This document shows, piece after piece, positions 61,722 through 64,000 of a stretch of DNA of 64,000 nucleotides. Origin of the DNA: Streptomyces cirratus (GTDB lineage Bacteria; Actinomycetota; Actinomycetes; Streptomycetales; Streptomycetaceae); the NCBI RefSeq assembly GCF_014650775.1, contig NZ_BMVP01000003.1, positions 186,001 through 250,000 on the forward strand, read 5' to 3'. How positions within the stretch are numbered: the first letter of the stretch is position 1; every line of letters starts with the position of its first letter. The position numbers and the translations under genes are program-made. Under the pieces are notes generated by a model that was given only the letters and a program-made list of their open reading frames with translations, was not told the origin of the DNA and searched no databases.

Positions 61722-62807
61722 ATGGATCACGGTGATGCGGGACCGGGCGGGTCATGGCCGATGGTGGTGCGGGTTCCGGTGGAACCGGTCGAGGCGGCGA
61801 TGGAGGCCGACGCGGTCGACGCCGTGGCGCGCGCGGGCGATGTGATGGTGCGCGGGCCCCTGTTCGGGGTGGCGGCGCAGGAGGCCGGGGACGGCCGGCG
61901 GTGGCGGGTGGTGGTCGCGGTGACGGCCGGCTGCCCGCAGCTGGCGCGCGACTCGCTGAACTCTCAGCTGTGGTTCCGGGCGAAGGACGGCGCCGAGGAC
62001 CGGGCGGAGCGTCGCGCACTGCTGGCGGCGGTCGCCCGGCTGGAGACCGAGCGGGTGGACGAGCTCGACGTGGCCGGGACCCGCTACCGGGTCGTGCGCG
62101 CGGAGGAGTACGGGGGTTCGGGCCCGGACGGCATGGAAGGGCCGCGTCCGACCGATCCGGAGCCGCCCGTGCCCGACTGGGACCGCACCGCCAAGGGCCC
62201 GGCGGTGGACGAGGGCCTGGTCGTGGACCCTCGGGCGCCGGTCACCCCGACGCAGGCGGTGGAGCAGCTCGCGCTGCGCGGCCTGTGCTACGCCGGTGAG
62301 CGGTTCCCCGAGGACGTGCGCGCGGATTCGGTGCGGGCGCTGGAGACCCACCCGGACGTGGTGCTGCTCCCGGCGACGTTCGAGGTCGTGGAGCGGACCG
62401 CGAAGGGCTGGAAGGCGGTCAGCGGCCCGTACGCGACGGCGCACGAAGCCCGCCGGTCCCTGGACTTCGCCCTGACGTGGGCGTGGCCGCGGATGCACGG
62501 GCTCATCCCTCCGGACACCGACCCGGCCGCCGACGCCCGTACCTTCGCGGCGGGCGGGACGGCGACTTCGGCGGTGGCCGCGGAACTGGCCGAGTACGCC
62601 GAGGCCGCCGGCACCCTCCGGGCGGCCGGGCGCGTCAACCGGCTGGAGTTCCGGGACACCGTCTACCAGATCGTCCGTACCCGCCGTCTCCTGCGCTGGG
62701 GCCCCGACGGCCCGGAGGGTCCGCGCCCGTCGGACGTCAACACCCAGGACCCGGCCCGCATCCACCTCACCCTCGACGAGGACGGCAACGTCCACCCGGA
62801 GGACTGA
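61722..62807 (+). CDS. DUF5954 family protein
   Basis: The 361-residue protein matches the streptomycete DUF5954 pattern: VRVPVEPVEAAMEADAVDAV at the start, RDSLNSQLWFRAKD, and the duplicated DxLEFRDTVYQIVRTRRLL-type strand motif, also seen as ELDVAGTRYRVVRAEEY. Such repetition implies two related halves. No catalytic motif or export signal is visible. Function unknown. It is a single-gene unit. Confidence 0.7.
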   Translation: MDHGDAGPGGSWPMVVRVPVEPVEAAMEADAVDAVARAGDVMVRGPLFGVAAQEAGDGRRWRVVVAVTAGCPQLARDSLNSQLWFRAKDGAEDRAERRALLAAVARLETERVDELDVAGTRYRVVRAEEYGGSGPDGMEGPRPTDPEPPVPDWDRTAKGPAVDEGLVVDPRAPVTPTQAVEQLALRGLCYAGERFPEDVRADSVRALETHPDVVLLPATFEVVERTAKGWKAVSGPYATAHEARRSLDFALTWAWPRMHGLIPPDTDPAADARTFAAGGTATSAVAAELAEYAEAAGTLRAAGRVNRLEFRDTVYQIVRTRRLLRWGPDGPEGPRPSDVNTQDPARIHLTLDEDGNVHPED

Positions 62808-62831
62808 CCCCCCTGCCCCGGGCGACAAGGG

Positions 62832-63131
62832 TCAGGCCGGGACCTCGCCCAGACGGCGCAGGGTGAACGGTTCGGCGAGGATCTCGTCCAGGACCTCGGC
62901 GACGTGCCGGAAGTGCGGCAAGGAGAAGTGGTGGTCGAGGGCGGCGGGGTCGGCCCACTCCTCGACGATGACCATGCGGTCGGGGCGGTGGGGGTCGGCG
63001 TAGGGCTCGTAGCCCAGGCAGCCCTCCTCCGCCAGGGAGGGTTCGATCATCGCGTGCAGCTCGTCGCGCAGACGCCCCTCCCGGCCCGGCTTGGCGGTGA
63101 AGCGGGCGATGATCACGAGCGTGTTCGGCAT
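62832..63131 (-). CDS. Antibiotic biosynthesis monooxygenase (ABM)-like protein
   Basis: The 99-residue ferredoxin-like protein begins LVIIARFTAKPGREGRLRDE and continues EEGCLGYEPYADPHRPDRMV and VEEWADPAALDHHFSLPHF, as in small cofactor-free quinol monooxygenases (YgiN type). It probably oxidises a hydroquinone or small aromatic. It diverges from an XRE regulator with a large inverted repeat between, which may control both. Confidence 0.85.
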   Translation of the reverse strand: MPNTLVIIARFTAKPGREGRLRDELHAMIEPSLAEEGCLGYEPYADPHRPDRMVIVEEWADPAALDHHFSLPHFRHVAEVLDEILAEPFTLRRLGEVPA

Positions 63132-63221
63132 GAGGGGCTCCAGTGCATCTGGCGCGGAGGTGGACGGTGTCCATCCTGTGCGCCCGGGCGGACCGCATCC
63201 ATAGCTCCGTTCGACCCGGGT

Positions 63222-63258
63222 CCGCCGTGCCTGGGTCTGCCGGAACCAGGCACGGCGG
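63222..63258. promoter_or_regulatory. Large inverted repeat between ABM and XRE genes
   Basis: CCGCCGTGCCTGG pairs perfectly with CCAGGCACGGCGG (13-bp arms, 11-base spacer). It sits 21 bp before the XRE gene and 90 bp before the ABM gene. It could be an operator for the XRE protein or an attenuator. Confidence 0.5.
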
Positions 63259-63279
63259 GCCGTGGCGGACACTGGGGGC

Positions 63280-64000
63280 ATGGATCGTGCACACCAGCTC
63301 ACCGAGTTCCTCAAGTCCCGCCGTGCCCGCCTCAGTCCGGACGCCGCCGGGCGGGGCGGCTTCGGCGGCCGGCGGCGCGTGCCGGGCCTGCGCCGTGAGG
63401 AACTCGCCCTGCTGGCGGGCGTGAGCGTCGACTACTACACCCGTCTGGAACAGGGCCGGGCCCGCAACGTCTCCCCCGCCGTCCTCGACGCCGTCGCCGA
63501 CGCGCTCGGCCTGGACTCCGACGAGCGCGGCCACCTCCACAACCTCGCCAAGCCCGGCAGAACGGGTCGGCAGCCCGACCGCGCCCAGCAGATCGGCCCG
63601 GAACTGCGCCAGGCCCTGGACGCGCTGGTCACCGTCCCCGCCTACCTCATCGGGCGGCGACTCGACGTGCTCGCCTGGAACGACCTGGCCCGCACCCTGA
63701 TCGCCGACTTCCCCGCCCTGCCGCCGGACGGGCGCAACATGGCCCGCCTCGTCTTCCTCGACCGTGCCGCCAAGGACCTCTACCCAGAATGGGAGGCCAA
63801 GGCCCGTGACACCGTCTCCAACCTCCGTCTCGACGCAGGACGTCACCCCGATGACCCGCGACTGGCCGCGCTGGTCGGTGAACTGACGCTCGGGAGCGCC
63901 GACTTCCGCCGTCTGTGGGAGGACCACACCGTCTTCGGCAAGACCCGGGGCCGCAAGCGGTTCGCCCACCCCCGCGTCGGGGAACTCTCCCTGGACTACG
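63280..64000 (+). CDS. XRE regulator with MmyB-like ligand-binding domain (3' truncated by window)
   Basis: The visible 240 residues comprise an HTH (about 30-85; RRVPGLRREELALLAGVSVD, then YYTRLEQGRARNVSPAVLDA) and an MmyB-type C-terminal domain (PAYLIGRRLDVLAWNDLART, then MARLVFLDRAAKDLYPEWE). MmyB-like domains bind fatty-acid-like ligands, and such genes often face oxidoreductases, as this one does with the ABM gene. The end is outside the window. Confidence 0.88.
   Translation, partial: MDRAHQLTEFLKSRRARLSPDAAGRGGFGGRRRVPGLRREELALLAGVSVDYYTRLEQGRARNVSPAVLDAVADALGLDSDERGHLHNLAKPGRTGRQPDRAQQIGPELRQALDALVTVPAYLIGRRLDVLAWNDLARTLIADFPALPPDGRNMARLVFLDRAAKDLYPEWEAKARDTVSNLRLDAGRHPDDPRLAALVGELTLGSADFRRLWEDHTVFGKTRGRKRFAHPRVGELSLDY

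Overview
The window is high-GC actinobacterial DNA with strong third-position GC bias, many GTG starts, ATGA/GTGA stop-start overlaps and secreted proteins of streptomycete type. It reads as chromosomal DNA of a Streptomyces or close relative. I see no rRNA, tRNA, CRISPR array, transposase or integrase. The left edge cuts a membrane-protein gene and the right edge cuts a regulator gene.

Region 1 (1-11.8 kb) holds small regulator/effector pairs. A TetR regulator diverges from a TetX-like FAD monooxygenase. A TetR regulator diverges from a cytochrome P450 across a perfect 20-bp palindrome. A MarR regulator diverges from a YhgE/Pip-type permease, with an aldehyde dehydrogenase and a DoxX protein downstream of the regulator. 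Between them lie a lipoprotein, a small secreted I36-type protein, a methyltransferase gene broken by a G7 tract, and a short ORF that looks like a fusion of two unrelated families.

Region 2 (12.0-18.3 kb, minus strand) is the most interesting locus. It contains a 72-residue double-glycine-leader peptide, an HlyD-like adaptor, a C39-peptidase ABC exporter and a second NHLM-type ABC exporter. It looks like a complete export system for an apparently unmodified, GxxxG-rich peptide. Two back-to-back hairpins separate the precursor gene from the transporter genes.

Region 3 (18.8-28.1 kb) starts with a Holin-X/DUF3618 pair. Next come a two-gene operon of unknown function (926 and 406 residues), a secreted beta-carbonic anhydrase, a PPOX-fold oxidase, a membrane-anchored IPT/TIG-like protein with an unknown partner, and a small secreted peptide.

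Region 4 (28.2-44.3 kb) is mostly cell-envelope genes: a polysaccharide deacetylase-like protein, a class A PBP-like protein without the SxxK serine and lysine, a secreted amidase-domain protein, a glutathionyl-hydroquinone reductase-like transferase, a rhomboid-like protein with a TetR, an epoxide hydrolase, a membrane esterase, a Ser/Thr kinase, an APC permease and two unknown proteins.

Region 5 (44.6-64 kb) has a translationally coupled GlpK/GlpA/GlpB-like operon, a zinc metalloprotease with a ricin-B domain, an AraC regulator, a crystallin/I36-like secreted protein, a sortase, and a 1313-residue HTH-NTPase-WD40 protein. It ends with an SH3-like secreted protein, a 14-TM exporter with extracellular beta-domains next to a YceI protein carrying the same kind of domain, a DUF5954 protein, an ABM monooxygenase and an XRE regulator.
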